From Flaveria trinervia (taxonomy: Eukaryota; Streptophyta; Magnoliopsida; Asterales; Asteraceae), in NCBI GenBank assembly GCA_025506515.1, contig CM046452.1, forward strand, positions 43,223,591 through 43,287,590: a stretch of DNA of 64,000 nt, written 5' to 3'. The position numbers and the translations under genes are program-made. Position 1 is the first letter of the stretch, and every line of letters begins with the position of its first letter. Of the stretch, positions 21,501 to 33,042 are shown in pieces. The notes below the pieces were generated by a model. It searched no databases. It was given only the letters and a program-made list of their open reading frames with translations, and was not told the DNA's origin.

Positions 21501-23586
21501 GGTAACACCCGGTAATTTATTTATTTTGAAGCCGACGAATGAAGAAAAAGAAATAAAGTCCAAAGTTGAGGGACCAAACTCACCAACGAGACAAAGTTGG
21601 GTATGTGGTGATATTTGAAAGGAGAGGGCAGCCATTACCCTCTCCACACACTCACATTTTCAGCATAGAGAGAAAGAAGAAGAGAAAAAGGGAGAAAAGT
21701 TGGTTCGGGTTGATTCGAGTGAGCAAAATCGAAGTGTAGCATGTTGAATCGAAGCTCTTCTCATTGTGGTCGTTTGTGTGAGTTTTAGGACCACCCTTTT
21801 ACATGTTTTTGAATGATTTTGGGGCTGGAACATATCTGAAATCGGTTTTTTTGAGTGTGTGCATGTCGACCCATTTGTGTATGTGTATGTATATGTATGA
21901 TTCGTTTGGGTCATGCTTTCAGCTTGTGTGTGCTTGAATGGTATTGTGCATTACTAAGGTTTAGGATGCTTGATTTGGCTTAGAATGGGTTTAGATGAGC
22001 TTGGAGGTCGAAAATGGCAAATTAGGTTCGGGATGAACTGGATTCTGCACTAGCTAGGGCTAGGCAACCGAATGGAGCCCATACGGCCAATCGAGGTGCT
22101 ATTGAGGTTCATTCGCACGATTGAGGTTCATTCGCACGACTGAGAGTTCATTCGCACGACTGAAGCCCAGTCACATAAATGCTCATCCGCATTAGTTCCA
22201 TCCGCATTAGCTCCATTGGCATAGGACTCATCCGCATTTAGTCCCTCCGCATGAGGTTCATTCGCATGATTGGGGGTTCATTCGCATGATTGGGTGTTCA
22301 TTAGCATGAGTGTTCATCAACATTGGTCCATTCGTATGATGTTCCGTTGCACGGAGGCCATGCGACTGAAGGGTGCCTATACGCCCAAGTAGGGCTGGTG
22401 TACCCAAGGAAAGTGTAGTTTATGTACTGACTTTCGGGGGAAAGTGCACATGTAAGTTTTGACGTGAAACTTGCCGTAAGTTCATGTAAGATGATTTTTG
22501 AGGCCTTACAGTGTATGTTGGGCATGATGATGAAGTTGCATGATTTTGCATGTTATGTATGTATGATGTTGCCCTATATGATAATGATATTTGTGTATGT
22601 GTTGTTCCTTATTATGATGTATGTTTATCTTTCCCGTGACTTTACGTTGAATGATAATGAATGAATGAAAGTAGTATGTAACGTAAAGCGAAAGATAATG
22701 AAAGAGGAACATGAAGTAAGAATGCATGCATTAATGAATGATGAAAGTAAAGAAAGTCTTGCAAGCATAGTATGTCAGGACACGCCATTAAAATGTGTTA
22801 GCCCAACGGTGTGCAGGTTCGCTACCCCGGGAGGATACACATCGGGGTCTTTCTTTGTGATTGACGGTTTGTATGGAACCATTGTTGCTGCCTTAGGTAC
22901 TGTGACGAGAGGTGTTGGGCACCGTGAATGATGGTCTATTATAGGCTTAGGTCCAGTACCATGAGCATGAAAGGCATAGCACATGACAATGGTATACCTG
23001 AATTTTACCTTAGGTACGTGGCCAGAGGTGTTGTGCACTGTGAATGAAGGTCTATGATAGGCTTAGGCCCAGTATCAAGAGCATGAAGGGTAATTTTCAT
23101 GGTGTTGACGAAAGGAAAAGATGTAATGATGAACGAACGAATAAAAGTAAGATTGAATGAATGAACAGAAGTTATCGAATGTAGAAGATAATAACTATTA
23201 TCTATGTGTATGTAAGATGTATGATCGCATGAAAGTAAAGCACGGTTTTAACGAAAGATAAAGTATGTTTTATTATAAATCTAGAACTCACTCAGCAATG
23301 CTGACTTTTATGTGTTTCTAGTTGGCAAGTAATGTTGCTGAGGATGGCACGAGGTGGCTACTTGGCTCTTTTCGGATGGCATCTATTTATATAATTCTTT
23401 TGTGATGTAATGCAACAATGTATTTTGTAACTGGTTAATGATGTATTATTTGGCAAAAGCTTTTATACTGAAATGAGATGTCATTTTTGAATGTTTCCGC
23501 TGCAATATTTATGTAAGAGAATTGAAAATGTATGGTTTATGTGCAATGATCACCAGTTGTAAGCGTCCCGAGAACGGGGCCTTACA
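21501..23586 (+). repeat. Element E 5' LTR (2086 bp)
   Basis: It starts GGTAACACCC (TG mutated to GG) and ends GGGGCCTTACA. It holds a CATTCG/CATCCGCAT motif cluster at about 22040-22380 and a directly repeated block of about 110 bp at 22891-23090 (CCTTAGGTA ... GAGCATGAA). Small reading frames inside are not genes. Confidence 0.9.
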
Positions 23587-23589
23587 AGT

Positions 23590-23602
23590 TGGTATCAGAG
23601 CC
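23590..23602 (+). other. Primer binding site, element E
   Basis: TGGTATCAGAGCC begins three bases after the LTR and is complementary to initiator tRNA-Met. Confidence 0.85.
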
Positions 23603-23936
23603 AAAGTTTAAGTGAAATGGGTAAATTTTAAAAATAAACCCTAACTTAAATTAAGAATGGGACGGAAGGGGATGGGATGCCAATCTGAGTAGCAGCGTGC
23701 CATCAGGTATTTTCGTAATGATAACCGGTATTATGTGTGTATGGTATGTGGTTATGTGTTGTTTGTGGATTTAAATACTAATGTAGTCATGATAAGTAAT
23801 GCTCGGGGTGTGAAGAGTAAAGTAAGTGGCTAACCACAACTGACCACTATAATTAGGGACTTACTATACTTGACATAAACTGAGTTGTTCCCTTGAATGA
23901 CTGTGTTAGTGTTTGAATCTTTCAGTGTGTGTGTGA

Positions 23937-24116
23937 ATGGTTGGCGGTAGATCTTTGAGAGCTTCACGTAGTGGAGGTCATGGTTCTGAACCGCGACCTA
24001 AAAGGGGAAGACCCAGAGTTGAAAAGGTGGTTCCTGAAGAACCCGAAACCCCTCATTCGGAGGGTGGTGATAAGAGTGCAAACTTGAGAGCCTTAGTAAA
24101 GGAGGCTGTTGTGGAG
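23937..24116 (+). pseudogene. gag: Element E gag, N-terminal piece
   Basis: It opens MVGGRSLRASRSGGHGSEPR, a basic, Ser/Gly-rich N-terminus, and runs in frame until element C interrupts it after LVKEAVVE. The sequence resumes at 46255 with EVHKVMQMILPSVVTEV. The TGGAG at 24112-24116 is C's target duplication. The start choice follows the open frame after the primer site; gypsy gags of this type are usually longer at the N-terminus, so the start is uncertain. Confidence 0.65.
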
Positions 24117-24822
24117 TGTTGATACATGTATGTCCCTAGATCGTGATATGTGATGTAATAGATCTTGTTTGGTATGATGAATGAACTGATATTGATAGTT
24201 TGTTGGTTATAATGTTTAATAGTTCATTAATGAGTCGTGACTGAATTGATTGGGTTTATGATTACTTGAATGATTACATATAATATTATATTAATTAATT
24301 AAAACATTCAAACTTAATGAAGTTCTCATGCGAATGGCTCATGCGAATGAACCATAAGCATGAAGAACTTCACACGATTGACTCAGTCGCACGACTGAAC
24401 CAGGAGACTGGATCAGTCGTACGACTGTAACATAAGATTGGCTCAGTCGCACGACTGAACACTCAGTCGCACGAATGAACCAACCGCATGGTTCAATCGC
24501 ACGACTGAACCAGACTAATGGTTCAGTCGCACGATTGAATAATACCAACCTATAAATACAACTCAATTCATGAAAAACAATGAATTTCGATCAAGTACGA
24601 ATCAAGACGAACCCTAGCCGTCCAGAAACCTTCCAAATCGTTCTCCAAGTTCATAGAACACATTAGATCGATTCCTTATCGATTTCTAACGTTAGTTTCA
24701 ATCCTTGATTGATTCTTCGTGTGTTCTCACTGATTGGATTGCCAATCAAATAGGATTCCGCACTATTTGATCTGGTATACACGTGATCTCTAGGTATTTC
24801 AGTCGAATACCAGGTCCTAACA
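24117..24822 (+). repeat. Element C 5' LTR (706 bp)
   Basis: TGTTGATACATG ... CCTAACA. The palindrome array at 24330-24540 precedes TATAAATA (24551-24558). A CACGTG G-box lies at 24780-24785 near the LTR end. The tRNA-Met primer site TGGTATCAGAGC follows at 24825-24836. Confidence 0.93.
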
Positions 24823-25039
24823 AGTGGTATCAGAGCTATTGGCTCTTGATTACGTGTTGATTCAATCAAGATTGCATAAAAGTTTGTGTTTTTACACTAA
24901 AAATGCAATCTTTGGCATCAAAAGTGATCTTGGAAGTTCCGTGCTCATCGAAGTTTGGTTTCTACGGACTCAGGCGATTAGAACTTGTGAAATTTCGAAT
25001 TTTTACAGTTGAAACCCGTCAAACCTAGAAATTTTCGCA

Positions 25040-25290
25040 AAACAGCAGCTTCAATCGCACGACTGACTCATTCGTACGACTGGACTCCATTCGCATTGCT
25101 CATACGCACGATTGGACCTAGTCGCACCTTCATTCGGCCGATTGAACCGTTCGTTCGCATAGCTCATACGCACCAGATTCATTCGCACGACTGAACCAAT
25201 CGCCCAGTTCATTCGCACGATTGAACCAATCGCAGAGCTTATACGCACGATTAGCTCAGTCGCATCCTTCAGTCGCATCAGTGAAAGTTT
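25040..25290. repeat. Palindrome array in the gag leader of element C
   Basis: Repeated CATTCGCACGACTG/CAATCGCACGACTG-type units before the gag ATG. The 18-mer at 25178-25195 (TTCATTCGCACGACTGAA) also occurs exactly in the gypsy LTR of E at 22147-22164. Confidence 0.75.
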
Positions 25291-25318
25291 GTTTGATTAG
25301 ATTATAAGTTTATTCATC

Positions 25319-26853
25319 ATGGAAGATCAGATGTCAGCCTTTACTGCTGGGAAGGACTCAAGGATACAGAATCTGTTGCTGCTTGAGAGTGAGGTAGGGA
25401 ATCACAATAAACCACCAAAGCTTTTGACTTTAGATGAGTTTCCCCACTGGAAACAACGTTTTGAGATCTACCTTAATGGAGTAGATCCTAATCTGTGGGA
25501 AGCCATTGAGATAGGCTATAGTACACCGGTGGGAGCTGATGGGGGTTAAACTAACATTAAGCGGGATGACAAACGCACAGAAAGTAAAGTACAATGCAGA
25601 GAAAAGAGTTTATGCATTGATCACTCAGTCTATCCCCAAAGACATATTCCACCAGTATTCCGAGAACAAGCAGTCCAAGAAACTGTGGGATGCGCTAGAG
25701 AAGAGATATGATGGTAATGCATCATTGAAGGCAATCAAGCCAAAGGAGTTAAAGAAGGAATTCGATAACTTCTCATCAATTGGTAATGAAAGTTTGGACG
25801 AAGTCATAGACAGATTCTACCACTTGATGAGCGAATTGCATACACATGGAGTGGCTACTACCATGGAAGAGAAAGTAAGCAACTTCGCAGACGGGTTGCC
25901 TGATAAGTGGGCTACATTCGTGTCTAACCTGAGATGGAATGGAATCCTTGTAAAGCTGGATATAAATGACTTCATTCTTAAGTTGCGAGAAGAAGCACTA
26001 AGGATGAAGTATAGAGCTCAGAAGTCTTCGTACACACAAAATCCAGCTTTATACAACGCCACGCCTCAAGCTAAGGCATCTGGAGCACCCCTCCAGACTG
26101 CTTTTGTGTCTAGCTCGTCAGGTCCCTCACATGTTTCTCCTTCTGGATCAGACACGTCTGGGTCATCATGTACCCATCATATTGGATCAGAAGGAAACGC
26201 TACCAAATTGAAGATCGAGAACTTCGGTAATGTGACCGTGGAAGTAGCACGAGAGCATATGGATCTCTTAGCAGCAGTGGTTCATTCATATGATGGACTT
26301 GTTGCTGGGAAGATTGGAAACTGCCATCTGGCAGATGAGGACTACGAGCAGGTGGATGAGATGGAGCTTGAAAGAATGGATATAATGTGGGCCTTAGCAA
26401 GTGCTGTTCGGAGGGTGAAGAAGTTTGTGAAAAAGACTGGACAGAACTTGGTTGCTACTAAGGACACCACCTTTGGCTTCGACAAGAGTAAAGTGACCTG
26501 CTTTAACTGTGGTGAGAAGGGGCACTTCAAACGAGAATGTGTCAAGCCAAAGAAGACGGGGAATGGGAACCCGTTCTCATCCTTTACTCGCCAGGACAAG
26601 CAACCCTATAATTCTACTTCATCAAACAAGGACCCAAAAGCACTAACTGCTTATGATGATGAAGGACAGGATTGGAGTTTCAGGTTTGTCTCACCAGGAG
26701 AATCTAACATTGCCAGTGTTGAGGATATTGACGATGATTCTGCGAGTGAAGGTGATATAGCAGTTGAAATTGGAATGTCACATAGTGAAGAAACAACTGC
26801 AGCCGAGGTCAGTTACAAGCCAATTGAGGAAGCTTCCACATCAGAGACAGAAA
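25319..26853 (+). pseudogene. gag: Element C gag, nearly intact (one frameshift), C-terminus removed by a deletion
   Basis: ATG at 25319 (MEDQMSAFTAGKDSRIQNLL). One extra G near 25545 shifts the frame, and the rest is open from 25539. The copia Gag domain includes FPHWKQRFEIYLNGVDPNLW and MSELHTHGVATTMEEKV. The zinc knuckle CFNCGEKGHFKREC (26499-26540) is intact, unlike those in A and B. The frame ends shortly after the deletion junction, with a few residues read out of phase from RNase H. The second zinc knuckle and all of protease to RT are gone. This is the least damaged gag in the window. Confidence 0.88.
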
Positions 26854-26855
26854 AG

Positions 26856-27240
26856 CCAGACATCGGTTGCATTGTCAACCTGTGAAGCCGAATATGTTGC
26901 TGCTGCAAGTTGCTGTTCCCAAATCATTTGGATTCAACAGCAAATGTGGGATTACGGTTTGAAATTCTCGTCTACTCCTATTTTTGTTGATAATTCTGCT
27001 GCAATTGCAGTAACCAAAAATCCGGTTCAACATCCTAAGACCAAACACATCGGTATTAAATACCACATCATAAGAGACTGTTTTGAAAAGACCTTAATAG
27101 ATGTGGTTAAAATTAATACTGATTTTCAACGTGCTGACCTCTATACAAAAGCCTTTGATAAACCACGTTTTCAATACTTGCTAGAGGTCAACGGCGTTAA
27201 AAAGAAAAGTGAGGTAATTCCTGATGTGAATGATGTGTAG
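26856..27240 (+). pseudogene. Element C RNase H remnant (Ty1/copia)
   Basis: It begins mid-domain at TSVALSTCEAEYVAAASCCSQ and runs open through KNPVQHPKTKHIGIKYHIIRDC to the family C-terminus and TAG at 27240. The first catalytic Asp region (DSDY) is missing, so no activity is expected. Its apparent start at 26764 is gag sequence read in another frame. Confidence 0.85.
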
Positions 27241-28656
27241 TCCGATGTAGGTTTCGTTAATGTTTATTTTATTTTATGTTATCTGTTTTTTTCTTTTCTT
27301 TTGTCTGTTATACTTAAACTCATGTTATCTTGCTATTTATTAAAATCCAAAAATAATTAAATCCGAAATGATTTTAGTATTTTAGGGGGAGAATATGTCA
27401 GCAAGTTAATATTAAAAAAAAAAGAAAAAAAAAAGAGGGAGAAGGGGTAACTAGCTGAAATAAGGTAGATTGTGTCTGTGATACTGATTCAATACCTTTG
27501 GAATATGATAGTACACAGGAACAAATCAAGAGGGATTTTAAAGTTTAAGGTTTGAAAAGATGCAAAAGTTCAAAGTATAAGTCTGTGTAGTCTAAGCAAT
27601 ATAAAAAGGGAATATGATAGAAAACTGGCAACTCCTAAGGTGACACAGAGAAAGTAGACTTTGAGGCTGCTAGACCACAAATGATATGTTGGTAGATTCA
27701 ACACAATAGACAATTAGACCTGATTGGTGATCTCAAGATCAAACTAAGTTGTTCAACTGACTGTGGGCTTCCATCTTATCACTGGTTAACACAATCAAAT
27801 ATATTCCAATAAGGGGTAATGAGCATTTAAATGCCACAAAAGTGTGCGGATGACCATAATTAGAGCAAAGCAAAAAAAAATGAAAGACAAATGCAATAAA
27901 GCTAATGCCTCATGTTGTTGGTGCATATTGTGTCAAATAAAATAAGTTGCTCTAACAAGGAGATAGGTTGTGTGCCTCTCTGCTGTGCGATGGCACTGAC
28001 CTGAGGATAAGCATAACCTAGATATTCTAGAATTCATTGTTGTTTGCCGCCTCTCTGCTGTGCGATGGCACTGACCTGAGGACAGGCTTCTCTTTGAAAG
28101 CTCTAAGAATAGTCTCTTCTTGTAATAATACCTGTAGACCGCTCAAAACCTCTGAGGAATGTTGATTACCATATAAGTGTGGGATCCACAAATGTTAGCT
28201 GAAATAATTAAACCTAAATCAGTCACCAGTCTGCGTCAAAAGTCTGTGTATGGATTTAAGTGGACAAACATACTGACAATCTTAGTGGCTACATTCTCAA
28301 GAGTTCAAATCAATGTGAAAATCTGAGAGTTTCAGTATGATTTCCTCAAGTTGCTAACGACTTGGATGAACACCGAGAATTTAAGCATCAAAGAGTTTTA
28401 ATAATAAGTCCCAAAATGATTTGATATTCCTGTATGATTCCAAAATTGAGTTGGTCCAGATATGATCAAACTAAGTTAAAGCTGTCTACTCCTAATCAAA
28501 TCCCTTAGATTTCATCTTAGGGTTTTATCTCTCACAAAAAGTCCAAACATAAACTTTAGTTGTGTAGTTAGTTTAAGTTCCTATGTTTATCTTTTAATTT
28601 GTGTGTCGGTCGGACTACTTCAGGGAAATCAGAAGGGAATTAACTTACCTAAAAAG
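27241..28656 (+). other. Element C spacer between pol and ORF3
   Basis: Non-coding and collinear with the B spacer. It contains the internal polypurine tract AGGGGGAGA (27384-27392) and twin hairpins at 27975-28006 and 28050-28081. Both hairpins have intact GTGC/GCAC and CCTC/GAGG arms. No gene seen. Confidence 0.7.
27975..28081 (+). repeat. Twin 32-nt hairpins, element C spacer
   Basis: The two copies are identical to each other in the 32-nt core and start 75 nt apart, as in B. This is the best-preserved pair in the window. Confidence 0.7.
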
Positions 28657-28715
28657 GGTCATGCTCGAGATGGCCATATGGTTTTCAAAATTAAAAGGTC
28701 ACGTCGGAAGTGACT
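28657..28715. repeat. GGTCAC-type palindromes, element C (two units)
   Basis: 28657-28675 (GGTCAT/ATGGCC) and 28697-28715 (GGTCAC/GTGACT). Fewer units than A or B; otherwise the same position before the CAGTCG array. Confidence 0.65.
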
Positions 28716-28799
28716 GAATTGGTTAAGAGCTTACAATGTTATTATCAAAAGTGAAAAGGGTCTGAATAGTAAATGTTAAAATGACTGTAAACTCACAAA

Positions 28800-29113
28800 G
28801 TGTGACCCATTCGCACTAGTGGATCATGGTTATCGACCAACTATGCGAATGGCTTCCAATCGGCCGAATGGACATGAAATTGATCCATTCGACCGAATGG
28901 AAGGGGGAGAATGAAACAGTAGACCGACTGAGGCTCAGTCGGTCAACTAAAGGGGCGAATGAAGGAGACCGAATGAGTCAGTCGACCGACTAAGACTCAG
29001 TCGGCCGACTGAATGCGATTGACTAGGCCAATCGTACGACTGAACCTCAGTCGCCCGATTGAACTGAGCGAATGAGGCCAGTCGGCCGAATGAACCTAGG
29101 TTCAGTATTTAAG
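28800..29113 (+). promoter_or_regulatory. Internal promoter-like module before ORF3, element C
   Basis: A CAGTCG/CATTCG array at 28800-29100 is followed by TATTTAAG (29106-29113) and the conserved CTCATCAC leader. It aligns with B 13780-14128. Confidence 0.5.
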
Positions 29114-29251
29114 GGTCTTAGTCGATCGCATCTCACTCATCACTCCCAATAGCACCCCAAATCGCACTGTGTACCGTTACCCTGTCAAACTTGCCACCGA
29201 TTCTGATATACATTGCGGTTAAGATTCTTACATTCCAGTGACGTTTTACAG

Positions 29252-29831
29252 GTACACTACTCCTTGAATCATACCAAAATCAGTACATCACCGAACTACA
29301 ATAGCGACATTGGATTGAATCAAGAACCGAACTGTGAATTGACCTAATCGCCTATGTAAATGAAGCAAAATGTTAAAATTGAGTTTAATAGGTTATTAGT
29401 GACAAGTAGACGAGGCTAATGGACCATTACACACTGTTAAAAGACTTAGATTGGTCAAGATTCGACCCACAGGCGATCGAACAGTGGGGCAAGCGACTGG
29501 TCGTTCGAATGAACTCCAATCGCACAATTAAACCTTGCGATTGGATCATTCGACCGACTGAACCACCAGAATGAGTCCAGTCGGCAGATTGAACTCAATC
29601 GCATGTCTCAATCAGCCGATTGAACTCAATCGCATGCATCAATCAGCCGATTGAACTCAATCGCATGCCTCAAACAGTCGATTGAACTCAATCGCATGTC
29701 TCAAACAGGCGGCTGACTTCAGTCGCATGATTCATTCGCACGAATGAATCAAAAATGACTTTCAACTTTACACTTAGAACAGAAGTTTTCATGTCTTATG
29801 TACTAATGGTTCTATGTCTTGTGTGTTACAG
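29252..29831 (+). other. Candidate leader intron of ORF3, element C
   Basis: Donor TTACAG|GTACAC (GT at 29252). Branch-like TACTAATGG, acceptor TGTGTTACAG ending at 29831. Length is 580 nt. It contains a repeated CAATCGCATG/CAGCCGATTGAA array at 29570-29700, expanded relative to B. Confidence 0.55.
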
Positions 29832-29835
29832 ATAA

Positions 29836-32800
29836 ATGGCATAAAAGTGGACCATAAATCCAAAGCACAACATCTGTGCCCATTTGGATCACACCACCAG
29901 GAACGGGGCTGAGTTTACCGACATTATAGCCTTTCTGAGACGGTCCCGGATTTATAAGGCGATCTCCACTCCTTGCACGCCTTATAGATCACTCCATCAG
30001 GCATTCTGGGAGAATGCCTTGGTGGACCGCTCTCGTGAGCCTTACTGTATCAGGAGCTCCATACTGGGCCATGATATTGAGATCTCTGCTGCCGACATTC
30101 AGAGGGTCCTAGAGTTCGGGGAGGACGCTGATCATCCTACAAAACTACATCCATTGACAGTGAGAGGATGTTTCCTAAGGATAAAGTACGCTGGGGATAT
30201 CAACTCAGGTGTGCTCAACAAGAGCAACCTGAGCCCCCAGTACAAGTACTTAGCACACGTGATCCTCAAGTGTGTAGCATCAAGGAGGGGTGGGTTTGAC
30301 GACCTCTCAGACCAGATTCAAAATGCCTACGTGGCACTGGTTCTGAACCACCCCTTCAGTTTTTCCAGCATGATATTCTCCTACTTGGTGGAGAATTTGG
30401 AGGTAAAGGGAAAAGAGGGGTTCTGTATGTACCCCAGATTCTTAAAGCTCTTCTTCAACGAGAAGCTGCCACAGTTACCCAAAGAGAGTCATGACGCAGT
30501 GGCATTAGAGATAATGGATGATACTACTCTGGGCAGGATGAGAGTGTACAGGGGAAAGCAGATTAAGCCCCAAGTGAAAAGAATGATTGGCCACTTAGCA
30601 GATGAAAGCTATGTGGCACCGGGGAGACGCCAATGGCGTCACGAGGACAGTGACTCCGACGTGGAGCAATTGTCCTCCCTACTGATGATTCAGAGGAGGA
30701 TGACAGTGGGGATGATGCTGTTCCATCCAGAGGCACTGTGTCTGACTCTGTTCCCTCTGTGTCTGTCTCACCTGCTGAGGTAACTGAGTCAGCAGGATTT
30801 CATCAAGATTTTGTCTTAATGAGGAGGATGAGGATGAATCTGATGAGGAGCCATTGACCCGGACTGTGGGAAGGAAAGTGGTTCCACAGAATATGGGTTG
30901 TGGGTTGTTGGTGAACAACCGAGAGGCTCCGGAGATACAGAAACTAATCCAACATATGCTCCGGGGTCCTCAGGCGGGATTGAAGGGGGAGCATCCACCT
31001 CGAAGGGAACGAGGAGAAAACGGATGGCTGAACCCCATGGCCAGAAAAAGAAAAAGCGTAAGGTAACCTTCATCACCACCACATCCCCCATACCTTCCAC
31101 CACTACCACCTCTGCAGACACACCTTCCATCACCATACCTCTCCCCACAGCAACCACAGACACCACCATACCCATCACCACAAGCCAGACCCCAGCCACC
31201 ACTACATCATTCACCCCACACTCACCACCACTATCATCCAGACCTGACCCGATATTCACCACCTCCACCACCACCACTAGCCACCAAACCGAGCCCTCAG
31301 CCTACCCCTCACACACCTATAGAACTCCTCTACTCCAATCGGGGTAGAGGAACAGCTGTCAGCCTTAAATAGAATGGTGTTGCGATTGCTGGCGGCTGAT
31401 GAGGAAAAGACCTCTCAGATCCGCCAGCTTACCGACCTGACTGCTGCACAATCGCATAAAATTGCAGAGCAGGATCGAGTAATTGAGGAGCAGGCCCAGC
31501 AATTGGCTGCTCACAACACTCAGTTGGACCAACTCCGAGCGCAAAGTGTCATGGCAGGTAAGCAGATAGAAGTGTTGGAAAAAGCTAAGAGGACCATTCT
31601 GCTAAAATTGAAAGGATCAAAGGAGGAACCTCTAAAGATAAAGGATGGAGACAGAGATAATGAAGATGATGATGATGAGGATGATGATGACAGTGATTCT
31701 GATGACGAGAAGACTGAAGAGTGGTGCGCAGATGAAGACACTGAAGAAGGAGAAGCAGCTGAATCGGTCTGAGCTCCAGGGCAAGAGAAGAGAACAAAGA
31801 ACAGACAGGATCAGTCAGCTTCTGCTTCTGCACCTTCACAAGAAGAGTCCAGCATTGAGGATAAAAGTAAATAGTGGATGTTTATGTATTTATTTACTTT
31901 TGTATTCTGTATTGAAAAACCATGTACTAAATGTTTATATTAAGTTAATGCATTTTGTTTGATATATTACTAATGAATTGAGTGTGAAATGTGTAAATCA
32001 AACAGATCCAAAGTACCACAGAGATGAGTTTGATATTGCTCCCCTTCAACAGGTCAAGTCTCAACTCACAATGATTCTTGATCTGCAAGGGATGGTCAGA
32101 AGGTCAGTGAGTTATACCCCTGAAGAAGGTGAAATAATTCACGACCTATCTAACGAGCAACTGGCAGAGATGTTCAGACTCAATCCTGATGATATTGTCA
32201 AGGATGCTCCAACAGTTGATTCAACTAGTGACGACGAACTACATGACATTGATGAAGTGAGGTTGAAGATATTGCTGCTGAAGAGTACCCTCAGTACGCT
32301 GACAACGAGGGTAATGTGGTCCCCAATCTTGGTGAGTCCCTAGTCAGTGATATGTTTGAGGTACTAGACAAGATGGAGCAGGAAGCAGGAAAGACTGAAG
32401 GAACACCCAAGCCTCAAACGATGACGTATACATTCGAAAGGCTGAGTGGGCTGAATGTTTTAAAGAAGTCAGAGCCCAACGTGCTGCACCGAAGAAGGAT
32501 GCCTACACCAAGTTCTACAGCGTCAAGAAACATCATACGGTGTCAGGCAGGATTATAGCATGGGCATATTTTGACGATCTTAATGTTTATGCCGTTAAGA
32601 GGGAAAATGGCATAGAGTACTTTAGATTTCCACATGATCTAAAGACTCTACCAGGATTTGAGCTCAACCAGCTGGCCAAATGAAGCTATTGTATGCTGAC
32701 CCGAGAAAGATGTCAGGCTGGTTGAGACTGCCCTAAAGAAAGAGTACCACACAGGTGGATTAACTTTAGACCTCAACAACCTACAAGGTATATTAGAAGG

Positions 32801-33042
32801 TCTGAGATGGATGCCATTACTGGGAAACCTAAGATTGTGTTGAAGTGGAGTCCTCCTCGCACTATGTCGAGAATCCCTCTCAGGGAAATGCCACAGGACT
32901 TCACTCCACACTTCAAATGGTGGTACTATGATTGGAGAACTGCTGAAGCTGTCATAATTCTAAACAAAGGGGATCAAATGGATACTGTCAGGGTATTCGA
33001 CCAATGTGGCTAACTAACTTGTCTGCTAATGATGTCTATACA
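29836..33042 (+). pseudogene. Element C ORF3, main part, broken and interrupted by element D
   Basis: The ATG at 29836 aligns with B, but codon 3 is TAA. The following frame from about 29845 is open through the N-terminal domain (HQAFWENALVDRS, SSILGHDIEISAADIQRVLE, HPLTVRGCFLRIKYAGD, FSFSSMIFSYLVENLE) to 30783. Then come a frameshift, an acidic stretch, the basic cluster RRKRMAEPHGQKKKKRK (about 31012-31062), a Thr/Pro-rich stretch, a coiled coil (31400-31610) and an Asp/Glu run. After intron 31867-32005 the C-terminal domain follows with further frameshifts, up to WLTNLSANDVY, where D inserted. The last 5 bases (ATACA) are the target duplication. Function unknown. Confidence 0.8.
31867..32005 (+). 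other. Candidate coding intron in ORF3, element C (139 nt)
   Basis: Donor ATAAAA|GTAAAT, branch-like TACTAATGA, acceptor AAATCAAACAG ending at 32005. AT-rich, phase 1, at the homologous position to B 16819-16965. The exon after it (PKYHRDEFDIAPLQQVKSQL) matches B closely, while the intron body is less similar. Confidence 0.7.

Noticed and set aside
21228..21647. A 139-codon minus-strand frame joining RT to unrelated sequence
   Set aside because: The part beyond 21500 is the gypsy LTR of E read through the insertion junction, so it is a chance chimera.
24339..24566. Arg/Ser/Val-rich small proteins (also 45783-45998, 25051-25278, 14471-14729, 22301-22525, 63150-63368)
   Set aside because: They arise from the repeated CAGTCG/CATTCG motif, which is open in several frames; no conserved start, no codon signal.
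26764..26854. N-terminal extension of the C RNase H frame
   Set aside because: It is gag sequence in another frame, created by the deletion junction.
29884..30783. Taking ORF3 of C as an independent host gene because of its 299-codon open frame
   Set aside because: It lies between C's LTRs, has homologues at the same place in A and B, and is interrupted by D.
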